Origin: Drosophila persimilis
Taxonomy: Eukaryota; Arthropoda; Insecta; Diptera; Drosophilidae
Assembly (NCBI RefSeq): GCF_003286085.1
Contig: NW_020825298.1
Coordinates: 9,858,001 to 9,922,000, forward strand
DNA length: 64,000 nucleotides
Reading direction: 5' to 3'
Every line of letters starts with the position of its first letter. Position 1 is the first letter of the stretch. The notes under the pieces are model-generated. The model was not told the origin of the DNA. It did no database searches and worked only from the letters and a program-made list of their open reading frames with translations. Below are positions 11,101 through 23,551 of the stretch, piece after piece. The translations under genes were made by a program, and so were the position numbers.

Positions 11101-14100
11101 CGGCGGCTCACATTGACCCACTTGGCTCTGCCACCTCTCATGCTGTGTGCAATAGCCCCAACAACAACAACTAACATCTGAAAGCACAACAACACACACC
11201 AACGACAATAACATAAGTGCAGTTTGAGCCAGTGCCAAATTCAATTATCAATTTGTGCTTTTCATGCATTTTTCATTTCATTTCCACTCGCTTTCCTCCT
11301 GAAAAGGAGTCCCGTCCCGTCCCGTCCCCAAAACTGACAGCTGAAAAAGTGAACGATAGGAGGGAATGAAAGGATTGGGGGGAATGATTGAAGAGGGAGT
11401 GGCAGCAGCATTGCAGTGAAGTTGACATTTTGAGGGACATGGCAGCAGCAGCAGACCCCTCCAGAGTGAAATGCCGTTGATCAAATTGGTTAACCTACTT
11501 TTCAGTCCAATAGAAATAGCAATGCAATGGAAACTCGAATATTTTACTTCATTCCGAGCGTACGTTATTCTTATTTTCAAATATCTAAGATCTACATATG
11601 TATATGCGAATCGATCTACTGTATTTGAGATACATATATGAAATACGAGTCTCCTCTGAAATAACCCGTACACTTATGGGCTATAATATTTACCAATGTC
11701 TTTTCTTCATCCATTAAATATCAGTATCATCTTCCTAATTCTTCTTACAAAATATTCTTCCATTGTTTTGTTTTGTGTCTACCGAGTCCATTGTTCACAG
11801 ATCATCGTAGTGGCTATCACTGTCGCTGGCTTAGATGTCACTTTAGTGGCTGTCTCTGAGTCTTTCTGCCTCTGTCTCTAGTGTGCGGTTCCAATTGCAT
11901 TTCAAATGAGCGTTCCTCTATTTACCCCCCACCCCACCCACTTGTTTCCCCATGGTACCCGGAGGAGGAGCGTTATCAAGCGCGTGCCAGTTGAGCGCGT
12001 TCTCCTCTGACAGACAAAACCGCAGAGAGACCCTCACCACAGCTACAGCAACAACAACCATCATCACTCCCCCCCGCCCCGACGGCCACACTATCTATCT
12101 GCCACTGTCCTATAACCCTCTATCTCTCTCTCCCTCACTCTATTCCACTCTTGACATCCGCCTTAATGAGGCTTCAATATCACACACAACTGTCCTATTT
12201 GTAACTGCTTGTTACTGCTTGTGAACTGCTTGCTTTACTGTTAGAGAGAGCGGGAGGGAAAGCAACAACTGCTTGCTAATGTGGCTGCTGGTAGACTGAG
12301 GAAGAAGAGTAACGGATTGAGAGATATTTTTCTAAATAGATAACGATATCTAATTGGGTCAGACTGTACTTTAATACGCATATTACGTTTGATTGATTTA
12401 ATGGAGCTATAAACTGGAAGGCCTTGAACTGCAGCCTCCCCTCAAACCGCCTCTCCACCATTCAAATGTTACATGACAAAATCTTTTCACGGATCTCGTC
12501 GTAAGCTTCTTTTTCCATTTCGGGGTGCGGCATGATCTCACCAAAACCAATGGCAAACAACAAATATGACATCAGAGGCGGCTGGACCTGTTCAACTTGA
12601 GGCGACAATTAGAAGGCAATACATATTTAAGAGATACGAGTATCTCATAAATATTTACTACTCATATAGATAATTTGAGTATAAGTGGATGAAGAGGCCA
12701 AGAGGAGGAGAAGATATGTATATTCTCCGTTTTCCAACAGCACTGAAGATGGGAAAAAACCAGAATAAATATTTATAAGAATGCTAATTTCCGATTGCAG
12801 TTACTGCAGTAACAGTAAAGCAGGCAAGGCAGGAGGTACAGAGAAGAGATGTAGGAAGAAATTACCCAAGAGATGGGGCAAGTGATCCCAGATGCATTGT
12901 TTTGGCCCAGAACCGCAGTCAAGCAGCGCGAGACGAGACTTGACTGGGAGGGCCTTTTCGAGAGAGCGAAAAAACCGCAGAAAAGGCGGCAAGTGCCCTA
13001 GGGGGAAGCACCGCCCCGCGATCTCCTGCCCCAACGACACTGTAACAGTCTAGTTAACTTGCAACTTACAAGCGAATGTATCTACAAGATACTTTACAAT
13101 ACCCCCCACCACACCATCCGCGTTCCATGATGGTTGCCTCCCTATTTGTCTATCTATCTCTCTCTCTCTCTCTCTTTGTCTCTTTCTCTCTGTGTTGACT
13201 GACTTTCGAAACGTGTTGTCATGTAAATTAACAAAAAAGAAAAAATACCCATGTTGCGGGTTAGCTATGGAATGGTACTGGTACCCCCCCGTAGTACATG
13301 CAGCCCATGTATCTATGCATCTTTGAGATACAGAGAACAAACACCGCTGCCGCTGTCGCAGCCACTGCCTGCCTGAGAAAGACAAATATAATTGACAATG
13401 GGGAGCAGCTGGAGTGAGATGCAAACAGCAGGGACAACTCCGTTTAAATGGAAAATTGTTAGAGAAGTAATAGCAAGAGCAGCACGAACAAAAAACCAGA
13501 GTCTGAGCCATCATTCAGCTGTTCGTGGAAAAGTTTAGCCAGCAAAAAGTCCGCCACAATTTAAATTCCTTGCTGAAATTGCTTCTGTAGTATTAATCTA
13601 AGGGAAATCCTTAGATGTTTGGGATATATGTGGTTAAAACTTGTGTGTTGTGGGGTCAGAAATCAGTATGAGCTGTACTCGAGTCGAGCATGCGAGTGTA
13701 GCATCATGCACACGCAGTGTATGTTGTTTTCCCAATTCCCTGGCATTCTCACTTGTGCGTGTCGACCATCAATGTGCCGCGTCATGTCAGGACGCACCAC
13801 CGCTGGGTTAGAGCTGTAAGATCTTTTTTGGGACCACAGGGCCACATCTGTTCGTACTATAATCTCCCGCACAGCAATCTCAAACCGAATTCCTTCCTCA
13901 ATCTGAAACCACTGACCCAAAAGCGGAAAACCTCCCATTTCCAGACACACGCCTCTCCTCTGCACAAATCCACAACCAAATCATGCCCCAAAGCAATTAC
14001 AGACAAAGTGCGATGCAAGAGGGAGAGAGAGAGAGGAAGAAATGAGTGGCACGGCACTGTTCTGTTCCCCCAATATCCAATATCCACTATCCATTTCCTG

Positions 14101-17100
14101 CTCTTTTGCATTGAATGTTACGCATACGCCACGAAGCCAATACAAATGCAAATATTATATCATGATTGCGCATGAAATGCCAAGTAAACAATAATAAACA
14201 CTGGAGAGCAGGAGTCCGAGAAAGAAAGACCACAAGAAAGGGCGATGGAGAGGGGGGGCGAAAAGCCAATAAACAATAAGCCAAATGAGGCCAACGAAAT
14301 AAACCTGAAGAATATCGACAAAAGAAGATCCGAAGTTCAAAGTTGGCCAAAAGAAATTGCTCGGTCAGCGGCGAGTCGTCATCGCTGCTCGTTCGCTCAT
14401 TAGCTAAAACCCAAAAAGGGCCAGGCAGGCCATTGTGGCCGCCAGCCTCGTTAGCGATGGAGGGGGTAGAAGTGAGGGCCAGAGGGGACGCCAAGCATGG
14501 TTTTATAGTCGATTTAACCTCTTACATAATGATGGGAAAATCTTTTTGTTTTCAAGCCTGATAAGAAATGCGGCTCTCAGCTCTTCTCTCTGAACCGCAA
14601 CGAAATAAAGCCGGAAAAAACTGAAGAGCAAAAGAAAGATACAGTGGGGGAGATAGCGATAGTGTAAGAGAGAGAGAGTGCGATAGATCGTATTGCTAAT
14701 GGAGGGAAGGCCACTGAACAATTTTCTGTGCATCATTTGATGGCCCATAAAATGGTCTCGAACAAAATTAATGAATTACTAATGAAGTAAACGAAAATTA
14801 AGACCCAAATGAAATTCAAATGAAGAAAATACCAACAACAATAAAACAAATCGAATGAAATTTAAAACAAATAAAAAACAAATGAATTTCAAATGTTAGG
14901 AAAATAACACATTAAATTTCAATTGAAGTTCAAATCACGGGCACAGTGGTTTCACGTTGGAAAAATGTGCTGGAAATTTCAGATATTCAAATGAAATTCT
15001 TTTTAGAGAAAATAAAAGATTACAGCAGCAATGTGGTACTTTTCGGTACTTTTCGCATTTGCGAAAGAGCAAGAAATGGGAGCAAGGGAGCACGAAAGTT
15101 TTACTAATTTTCTCTTTTAACTCTTTAGTAAATTTTACCATAAAATGGCATACATTTTTTCCCCGCCCTTCTTTAATCTGTTTCCTTGGACCTTTGAACC
15201 AGTGTGTTGCCTGTCTCTGCTTACTTTTCGGAACCTTCTGCTGTGTACGCCATCGAATGTGGGCTTTTCCAATGATTTTCCTCACTTGACGGGGTTTTTC
15301 TCAAGTGTTTATCCGACGTGGCAACTGCATAGTTCAGAACATTTACGAGTACTTGAAGAGCCTTCGAAAGATAAACAGAGATGACTCGGTAGTTTCTCAG
15401 AGACCACACACACGCTAAGACTCGTCTCGGGTACGCGTACGGTCAGCGCCTGGCCGACATATTTTGCATATTGTGGATCAACCTTTCCGGTGACCTTTCG
15501 CTGCAAGCTCAAGCATCATGGGGTATCGATTTTCGATTAAATCTAATTGACATGACAGGGCATTTCCACACTCCCTTCTTTCCGGCCCTCCTCTGCCTGC
15601 CTGTCTGTCTGTCAGTTTGTGAATTTCCTCTCGTTTGTCCCGTTGACCATTTTCAATTTCCATTTGACACGCTTTTGGAGTTTTTTTTACTGAATTTTCC
15701 TACCCTGGCTTTTCCGGGAGCCTAGGCTCCGACCACGCCTTTGTTTTCCTCTGGCTTAAATGTGTAAATTGTTGTAAATAATTTATGCCGCTCATCGTTC
15801 GAGTCGGTTCGACCTTCAGGCTTTTTTTTGTTTTGGCAAAATTGTTTTTGGGGCTTATTGTAAGCCCAATGAAGCCCCAAAACGGATGCCTTCTCATTAA
15901 TTTCCACAGCTAATCTCAATCAGTCAAAGGCTCCTCCTCTTAGCCCTGTCCATATCCATTCCATTCCATCCATAACTCAACAACGTTGAACTTTTATCGA
16001 GATTTGAGTGACAAGGCTCATTTTGGTAGATGGTATTTCTGTTGGGTGTTCTGTTCTTCCTTTTGTTTTTGTGAGTAATTCCGTTTTTGGTTAATTGAAT
16101 TTAGTTGGAAATAAACAAGGAAAAGTTATCTCATTATCTTTGAATTGGCAAGAGGGAAGGATTTATTGGCCTTTTTAGACCTTTTATCTCATTCAGAAAT
16201 AACCGTTCGCTAGGTTTTGACTTCGATTTTTATTTAATTCAGGAAATTCAATACCTTATCTTATATATATAGTGTCTGAAATGCTTGCTTCTACGGTTTC
16301 AAAGTTTTAATATAAATTATGGTTATAAAAATACATATATGGCAATAGATCAAATCCCAAGAACTTTGTCTTCTGTTTCATGATTCATCATAAAATCAAA
16401 AAATAAATACGAAACTTTTCCATTTCCAAACACACACACATCTCTCTCTTCTTATCTTACTTTTCCTCTATCCAGTTCCGCTTAGACCATTATCGTAGGT
16501 GGGGAAATAGTACATAAGTATGCTTGTTCCCAGCGGTGAGGGGTGGGGGAGGGAAGGGGGGCATGGCATCCAGCAATTTGTTGCTGTCATTGATGATATT
16601 TGTGGTCTACTTTTTGTGGCTCTCCTTCTACATTTACTCCAACTTTTACTTCGACTGTTACTCCTCCTCCTCATTCTTTTGGAGATGGAGGGGGGGGAGA
16701 TGGAGGTGGGACGGGAAGGAGTATTTAGGTAGTGCTTGCATTTCTTATCAGTTTATCCCCCCGCCGCGCTCTCCTGCCCATACAAAATTGAAGTTTGAAC
16801 GATTTAATCTGGTCTGTTATTTGGTTTTCTTTTCATTTTCATTATGCGTTTCTGCTTTTTTTTGGATTTGAAGAGCAAATATTGATTTCCTCCTCTTTTC
16901 CGGGTAGTGTGATAAATGTAATAATACAAACGACAAACTTTGATAAGCTTCAGTGAGGGGCGGGGGGAGTGTGTGTCTGCCCCATATGTTGGTAATAGTT
17001 TCGGTCGAGGGATGCCAAGTGCACTTTACGATATGATAAGAAACGAATGCCCCAACAGAGGAGTTGACCTAAATCGGAATCGGTTTTGGTTTTCCTCTGG

Positions 17101-18760
17101 AGTATGATATGGTAAGTACATACAGTGGAGCTACGCTAGCACGAACAAAAGCCACTTCTTTTTAGGGATTGTCCCCCCAACAGCTGTTAAAACGTTATGT
17201 ATTTAATGGACAAAATGTTCGATTTGTGGCCTAAATGCTGCTGGCTCGTTATCATTAAGTCGTTCACAGAAAGTCACTTGATGAATATTAATTATTTCGC
17301 TTTATGAATGTCTCTCTGCCGTGCAGAGAAAACAAATTAATTAAATTATAACAATTCCTCAACATTTATGCTGTAATTCATGTGGATGCTGGGTGGCTGA
17401 GGGGGTGGTTGTAAGGCATGGCAGCATGTGAACCAAATGCGGCCCATAACAAAAGGCCATTCCACAGAATGCTCATTGGCCCAAATATGTACAATCCGCG
17501 CGACTCACGCGAGTGAGTCGAGTCGGATAAACAAAGGGCAAAAATGATTAATAAAGTGGTGCCAGAATGAGGGAAGAGCAAGGGAAGGGAAACGAAGGGA
17601 AGGGCAAGGTACCTCTCATCTGGTGCACGGAATACAGATGAAGTGACATAATTGAAATGGAGCACTGGCACTGGCACTGGCCCTGTGGGGTGCAGTGTGC
17701 AGGGAAAGCCCTGGAAAACTTTTCATGTGAACTTATTTGTGGGCGGATGGATGAGGAGTGGTGGGGCCAAAAGTAATCAACGGCCATAAAGCAGAAAGAG
17801 AGAAGGAATTTCTTCAAAAATTCTTCTTTTTTATTCCGTTCTGTTCACGTAAGTGCGAAGAAATGGTTTCTTTCAAAGTTTTTGCAACAAATATTGTGTT
17901 TAATCAAGAGGATAACGAACTGGAAGGCAAAGTTTTATATTGAAAGAATTCATTAAATTCAAAAGAAATTTTCCAAGAAATATTTCAAACTTTCATGGAT
18001 TAAGTACATACATATATATGTATTTATATTCATACATTAATTTTCATTATATCATATCAATGCCAATCTAGAACCTCACATAAAACCGCAGATCATCCTC
18101 CATCTCTCCCTATAAAACCAACTTTACTAAGATATTCCTTTTTTTGACATACGAGTGCTATTTTCCCCCCAGCACATAATAATAAATAATAATAAGCCAT
18201 TTTCCTACTTCCTTAGAATAATATTGTAATAACCTACTTTTCCTCTTTCCTACGAAAATCAATTTCCCAGCTTTTTCACTACATTTTCCATCAAAAGAAA
18301 AAAAGTCTGCAAGTTCCCTTTCATGTTGAGGCGCCCCCCTGCACATCTCGATGTCCTTCTGCGATAAGAGGTAAGAGGACCCTGGACGGGATAATCGGGG
18401 CTTAGCTAGAAAATGCGGAAGTCGAAAAAGCCCCTCATTCAAATCGGAACTTCTAAGGGAAATGCGACAAAAAACTTAATGGAAGGGGGAGGGGTGGCGG
18501 GGCCCCATAAAACCAAATGAAAAACGAGTCGTGATTTACGCTCGAGTGGGAAACACACAAAATATACAACTTTTTTTCGTGATTACGTAAAATGCGTAAA
18601 AGAAATAGAAAGAAAGGGATAGAGATAGAAAGAGAAAACGAACCACTTGACGAATTTCAAGGACACGTGCAGCCCCCGCAAGGACACACGCAACACGAAA
18701 AAACACACGGTCCCACAAAACGTTATACAACACTGGAAATAAAGATAGCAGCAAACTTAC
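8175..18760 (-). other. Long intron rich in simple repeats
   Basis: If the exons at 8174 and 18761 belong together, this is one ~10.6 kb intron. It holds GA/CT runs (8186-8206, 10040-10070, 10229-10252, 13151-13182), ACATATGT-type arrays (8851-9184), many GAGAG words and no convincing exon. The longest frames here show no domain, have repeat-driven composition and lack flanking splice signals. A 7+4+7 bp hairpin lies at 17500-17517 (GACTCAC/GTGAGTC arms). GAGA-factor binding is plausible but untested. Confidence 0.4.
8851..9184. repeat. ACATATGT/GTAC palindromic simple repeats
   Basis: There are three clusters of interleaved catacatatgtac words, near 8851-8870, 8892-8930 and 9156-9184. The words are self-complementary, so each array can form hairpins. 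A smaller cluster of the same type lies near 45213-45238. This kind of array is common in Drosophila introns. Confidence 0.8.
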
Positions 18761-18950
18761 CGTAAAATGCAAGTTGGCAGCTCCCTTTTTGTTAAGGCAG
18801 CTTCCTATTTGTAGCGTTTTGATTGTTTTCTTGTCGAATGCGTAGGCTCTGACTTTAATTTTGGGCTTGGGCTTCCAAATAAGATTTGTGTAGAATCGAG
18901 TACAGCTCAGAAATCAGTACACAAATATATTTTGCAGGGGATAGACCTCA
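18761..18950 (-). other. 5' exon of the minus-strand gene
   Basis: On the minus strand the sequence ends in ATTTTACG followed by a strong donor, GTAAGTTTGC, with the exon edge at 18761. No in-frame ATG lies in the ~190 bp upstream, so I read this as 5' UTR. The far end is only a guess. Its outward direction and the facing Cyt-c-d first exon (donor at 19260) suggest a shared promoter in 18.9-19.15 kb. Confidence 0.45.
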
Positions 18951-19099
18951 AACAAATTTTCAGTTCCAGACAAAATATTCGTCAAACGTCTAGTTGTTGT
19001 TTCAAAAGTTATATTTTTCCGATTAAAATATTTTCGAGCTTCGGAGTGTAATTTTTCGGATTGCAAAAACCGTTAGGGAATCGAAAGAACTAATCGCGG

Positions 19100-19260
19100 C
19101 GAGCTCTGCTGAGTGAATGACAACGCGTCGCGCAGCTGAAACAGAAACAGGGACAGCCGACAGCCGACAGCCGACGGCCCAAACTTACAGAGCGAGCGCC
19201 AACAGTGGGCGGCCGAGCAACAAGCAGCGTGACAGAGAGAGAGAGAGAGCAGTCCAGCAG
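19100..19260 (+). other. Cyt-c-d: Non-coding first exon of Cyt-c-d
   Basis: A purine-rich leader ends in gcagtccagcag followed by a consensus donor, gtaagtttg, at 19261. The matching acceptor (ctctttcttgcag) ends at 21701, nine bases before the Cyt-c-d ATG. The start coordinate is approximate because no clear TATA box is visible. The exon-intron pairing is inferred from these two strong signals and from the absence of any other + strand exon between them. Confidence 0.6.
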
Positions 19261-21701
19261 GTAAGTTTGTTGTTGCTTATCGCTGCATTTGGCTCTCTGA
19301 AATTCATTCAAGCAGCGGCGACAGCGGCGTCACTGAGTGCAGCGCTGCTCAGAGCAAAAACAGTTATAAATTGCCTGAAATGAAGCATTTTTAGCAATTT
19401 TTCATTCACACATTCGCCTCTCAGCCAGCGCTCTCACGCTTTGACGTGCTGCCGGGCTGCAGCTTGCTCTCTGCCATGCTCCTCTCCCAATCTCCAATTC
19501 TCTCTTCTCTCGCTCGTTCGTTCTGTGTGCTAGCATAAAATGCAAAGCCAACTAGTTGTTGTTTCTGTTGGGGGCTTATGTAACTTTTGGGGCATCGAAG
19601 AACAGCAATGTCTCAGGCATCGTTGAAGGGCAGTCAGCGACCTCGTTCTAGAAAAGAACATCCCCGCAGGCCCCTCTCCCACAAGAAGAAGCAGCAGCGA
19701 AAAGCGCGTAATATAAACATGCTGTGAGAGAGCGAAAGAGCAAAAAGAAATGTAGGGTTTTTGCCATGCAGGCCACGGAAACCCGAAATGGTTGTGTGGG
19801 GAAAGGGGTTGGTAGGGGATTAGTGCTTGGGGGGGAGTTGAGGCAATGCAGTGTGTGGTAGGGGTAACATCAAAGTCATGCCAAATTGCGCAACAGCCAC
19901 AGAGTTGGTTCTTGGTAACCTGCTGACCAGGAATGAATGGGGAGGGAGAAGGTTATGACTATTTGATGAAACGGGAAATTATTTCTAAGTATTCCTTGTC
20001 CCCCGCACACGCTTTGGATATCCCTTGGAAAAATCCGCATCCGCATTCCGGTTGCTTTCCCATTTGCAGTCTCGCAAAATGACCCAAATCCTGAACAACC
20101 TCTCGTGCACCTTTTTATGGACTTCCGCAGCAATAGATCTAGCAAAACAATACACCCGTAGCCTCTCCTTCTCTCATTCTGCTCACACTGCAGCCAGTTC
20201 AAGCGTAATTTAATTTTGTGCGCCATTTATTTATAGGGGTCAGGAAGGAAAAGAAGGGAGGTGGAATGGAGCCAGTCGAGCCAGGACCCAGGATACTTGT
20301 ATCTGCGTATAATTTATGGTTCCATTGCAAATTATGTTAGGTCATGGGTATGGAGAGAGGGGCGGGGTAGAGTAAAACACCTGTGCGAGGGGCCTGGATA
20401 GCCTCAGCAGCAGCAGCAGCACTTACCGTTATGATTTTGTACTTCCTACATCACATCCGCACTCTCATTTACTAAGAGTCTTAAGTACTTCCATGCCTTT
20501 TCATGCTTTTACCTCAGCAGCATCGTTTGGCCAGGGCCTTAATCATATCCGAGTAAGTCAACTTTTGCTCCCACTGTCTTTCTTTTGTTTTAATACCCTT
20601 GTTTAATACCGTGATTGGGTCCAGTTGTTTGCAAAGCAAAAGAAGGAAACCCCTTCGACACCACAAAGTTTATGTTTTGTTGGATAAAATATGTAAAATC
20701 ATTTGAAAGTCAAGTCAAAAGGGGGAAAGGGTATCAAACGACTCGGAGTGCCGAAGTTACCCTGCCATTCTTTGAAAGGCATGTGTTTTTGCCACCGCAT
20801 TGTATCGAGAGGGAGAGCAGGAAGATGAAGAACATGCGTAAAATGCGTTTTAATTGAAAGGAAATGTTCAAAGCACATGTGCAGCTGCTGCGATGGGGTG
20901 GAGTGGGGTGGGGAGAGGAGGGATGCTGCACTGCTAATTGAATTACCTTTCGTTTACTTTTCCCGTTAGAAATGCCGCCTAGCTCTCGAGCTGTGTGCAT
21001 GTGTGTGGCTCTTTGCTTTGCTTTTCATTTAATATCAATTTTTATTCATTTTTGTTTTCTTCTTTCTCTGCTCCTCCTGACCCAATTTCGTTTCGCTTTG
21101 TACATTTGCAGCTGTCTCCCTATGTGCAGCTAAGAGAGCGCGTCAGAGCGCGTCAGAGCGCAGTCCACTGCCAGTGCCGCTGCCAGTCTTTTTTATTTTT
21201 TTAAGGTGAAGCACTCACGCTCATGCTTTGGCTTTTCTCAGCGAGTCTTAACATAGGCGATTATTGTAAGAGCGAATTCTAGCAATACCTCACCTTATAC
21301 TAAAACACTTTTTCAGATGACGCTGTCGCTGTTTCTCTCTCTTTGGCAGTTGTCATCAACTGGCATTTTCAATCAAATAAATCATACAAAATTTGGTAAC
21401 AGGAATTGTTTTCACTAGATTTTGGCTTAGATAAAAGGTTTTTTCTGGTGGGTTGGACTTTCAAATGGTTGTGTCACGACAATATACTGCAGTTGGACAC
21501 GTACATACATACATATGTATATGTATATATTGATGTGCCCACGCATGCCCCCAGCTTCACGCATCCGAACAGACCCTTTCACTTATTAACGGAAGTGTCC
21601 TTGAGTGGGGGCCATGTGCGGTGAAGGCAATGATGGCATGGGCTTAGAGGACATCCCCACCCACACCACTCTAAACCGTTTCCACTTTCTCTTTCTTGCA
21701 G
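19261..21701 (+). other. 5' UTR intron of Cyt-c-d
   Basis: The intron begins with gtaagt and ends with ctttcttgcag. It is rich in C/T and GA runs and contains a CAG run near 20408 and a cgcgtcagag duplication near 21137-21157. I see no coding exon inside. Confidence 0.6.
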
Positions 21702-21710
21702 TGATCCACG

Positions 21711-22028
21711 ATGGGGGGCGGTGATGCAGACAACGGCAAGAAGATTTTTGTACAGAAGTGCGCCCAGTGCCACACCGTCGAATCGGGGGGCAAGCACAAG
21801 GTTGGCCCCAATCTAAGCGGCATTGTGGGACGCAAATCCGGCTCTGCTCCGGGCTTCAAATACACAGATGCTAATCAAAAGAAGGGCGTTGTTTGGAGCG
21901 ATTCGACGCTGGACGAGTACCTCAAGGATCCAAAGAAATACATACCCGGCACTAAGATGGTTTTCGCAGGACTCAAAAAGGCCGAAGACCGTGCCGATTT
22001 GATTGCATACCTTAAAAAAAATAAGTAA
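21711..22028 (+). CDS. Cyt-c-d: Cytochrome c, distal-type (testis/caspase) paralogue
   Basis: A single coding exon, 105 aa. It carries electrons between complex III and complex IV in the mitochondrial intermembrane space. The haem-binding CAQCH motif is near residues 18-22, followed by [10 protein letters not shown], and the axial Met lies in the conserved PGTKM motif in the C-terminal half. The N-terminus (MGGGDADNG) and C-terminus (LKKNK) are closer to D. melanogaster Cyt-c-d than to Cyt-c-p. In that species Cyt-c-d is needed for caspase activation during sperm individualisation; that role is family knowledge, not seen here. The start is fixed by the first ATG after the acceptor. It lies 3.3 kb upstream of Cyt-c-p on the same strand. 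It is less GC3-biased than Cyt-c-p, consistent with lower expression. Confidence 0.93.
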   Translation: MGGGDADNGKKIFVQKCAQCHTVESGGKHKVGPNLSGIVGRKSGSAPGFKYTDANQKKGVVWSDSTLDEYLKDPKKYIPGTKMVFAGLKKAEDRADLIAYLKKNK

Positions 22029-22660
22029 AACATTTCGAAACAACAACTACACATACACTAACACTATCCCTACGTTAATACCAAGAATATAAATATATGC
22101 ACACACCTGTGTCAAAAGTAGCTCATTTGACCAACACAATACAAACGTTAATGCCAAGAATATAAATGTATACACACCTACTTCAATTAGTTAACCCGCC
22201 CTACATGAAAATAACTGTCCAAATATCACAACACAACACAAATGTTATACGCTGATTAACTGATTCAATTATACACCACACTACACTGATATAATGATAT
22301 ATGGAGAGGAAAAGGTTTCCGCAAAAAGTGAAACCGCCTTACATATAATCATTTAAATAATACATTGAGATAAAATAACTGTCCAAATATCATAGGCTTA
22401 CCGAATTAGCACACAGAATCAGAAATTGTATACGCTGATTAACTGATTCTACACTACACTACACTGATATAATGATATATGTATACAGAGAAAATGGTTC
22501 CCAACCAGCCCTAAATCTTATGATGTAATGTTAACAATATACACACAGATAAAAAACATACACTTACAGACTTATACTATATACAAGAAAATGATTGTTA
22601 AACGTTTTATTAAACTGCAAGAAAATGTAAAAAAAAGATAAGCAGAAGCTATTTTATTTC
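22029..22660 (+). repeat. Cyt-c-d 3' UTR with direct duplications
   Basis: The 3' flank carries repeated blocks. 'gttaataccaagaatataaat' near 22074 recurs near 22149. A block containing 'ataactgtccaaatatca', 'cgctgattaactgattc' and 'cactgatataatgatatatg' near 22210-22305 recurs near 22374-22485. I see no clear AATAAA; the likely end is near 22610-22640, where 'ttttattaaactg' and an A-run occur. Confidence 0.6.
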
Positions 22661-22918
22661 AAATGCGCGGCTAACAGGGCTGTGTGATATTTTTGTAGCA
22701 GTGAGCATCTTAGCGCAAAAGTATCGAGTGAAGATGGTATCGTATATGGATGGACAGTATATCCCTCAACATGGCGCGGATCTGCATACCCTAGAAATGG
22801 ATATTATAGAACTAAGAGAATGTTTGTCATATGAGGCTCCAAGATATGCAGAAACTAGTCAGTCTCTGTTTTAAAGCTATCACAACGATATTTTGAATAT
22901 GACCAAGAATATGTATGA

Positions 22919-23470
22919 ATGAATACGTCTAAAACATATCAATCTGCGAAAATGTTTTTAATAATTACGTTTGAAAGCAACTTGGAAAACCATATTATAT
23001 TTACGAAATATGGTATAGAAGCGCACATACTCACTTACGTTTCCACTGTTTTTTGTTGCCTTGTTTTGTTCAAACCTTGTTTTAAACAGAATACAATAAA
23101 AAAAAAGTACTTAAAAGTTGCTTATTTTGTAGAAAATGTATTCATCAATGGGATAAATTTATGTAGTCAGAGAAAAGTGTGCTATCTAGCTAGTAATAGT
23201 AAACCGAACATCAAAATCGAAGAATATGGTTTTCGATCATGGACAGAGAACGATTAACCCATTGTAGACCAGTGGAAAAATCAACTCCTCGAAAATTATG
23301 AAACGAACAATTTTAGTGCAGTTCAAGTGAAATACATAGTGGAAATGTTGATTGTAGTGGAAAAGGAAGGATTAATCTACAAGAATAATTCACAAACAGT
23401 TTTTTCCGCAGCTTAACTCAGGTTTTTAACATTTTTAAATAGAGGGGGGTTGAGTGGGTTAAGTTTATTC
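22919..23470 (-). repeat. Dispersed repeat (family A, copy 2, reverse)
   Basis: The reverse complement of this stretch matches the copies at 4.1-4.8 kb and 31.8-32.0 kb. Shared words are 'ttgttcaaaccttgttttaaac' (near 23068), 'ctagctagtaatagta' (near 23189), 'gaacgattaacccattg' (near 23248), 'ttagtgcagttcaag' and 'aaatagaggggggttgagtgggttaa' (near 23436). It also aligns along most of its length, same orientation, with 45125-45622. The 112-codon frame across it is not a gene. Confidence 0.75.
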
Positions 23471-23499
23471 AATCGAATTGAATCGAAACGCGAATATTC

Positions 23500-23551
23500 A
23501 CGGACTATTCATTCGCAAAATAACTGTCCGCAGCAACGGTTTGTGTTCAAT
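23500..23551 (+). other. Candidate non-coding first exon of Cyt-c-p
   Basis: A donor-like gtaagtag begins at 23552, just after the family A repeat. The next strong acceptor downstream on this strand is cttcaaccttttag, ending at 25268 before the Cyt-c-p ATG. A 5' UTR intron is therefore likely, but the true first exon could be elsewhere in 23.5-25.1 kb. Confidence 0.3.

Noticed and set aside
13050-13514. 154-codon frame on the - strand
   Set aside because: It covers a CT-run and low-complexity sequence. No domain, no splice signals that fit and no initiation context.
22919-23257. 112-codon frame after Cyt-c-d
   Set aside because: It lies within a dispersed non-coding repeat that has no intact frame in its sister copy at 45.1-45.6 kb.
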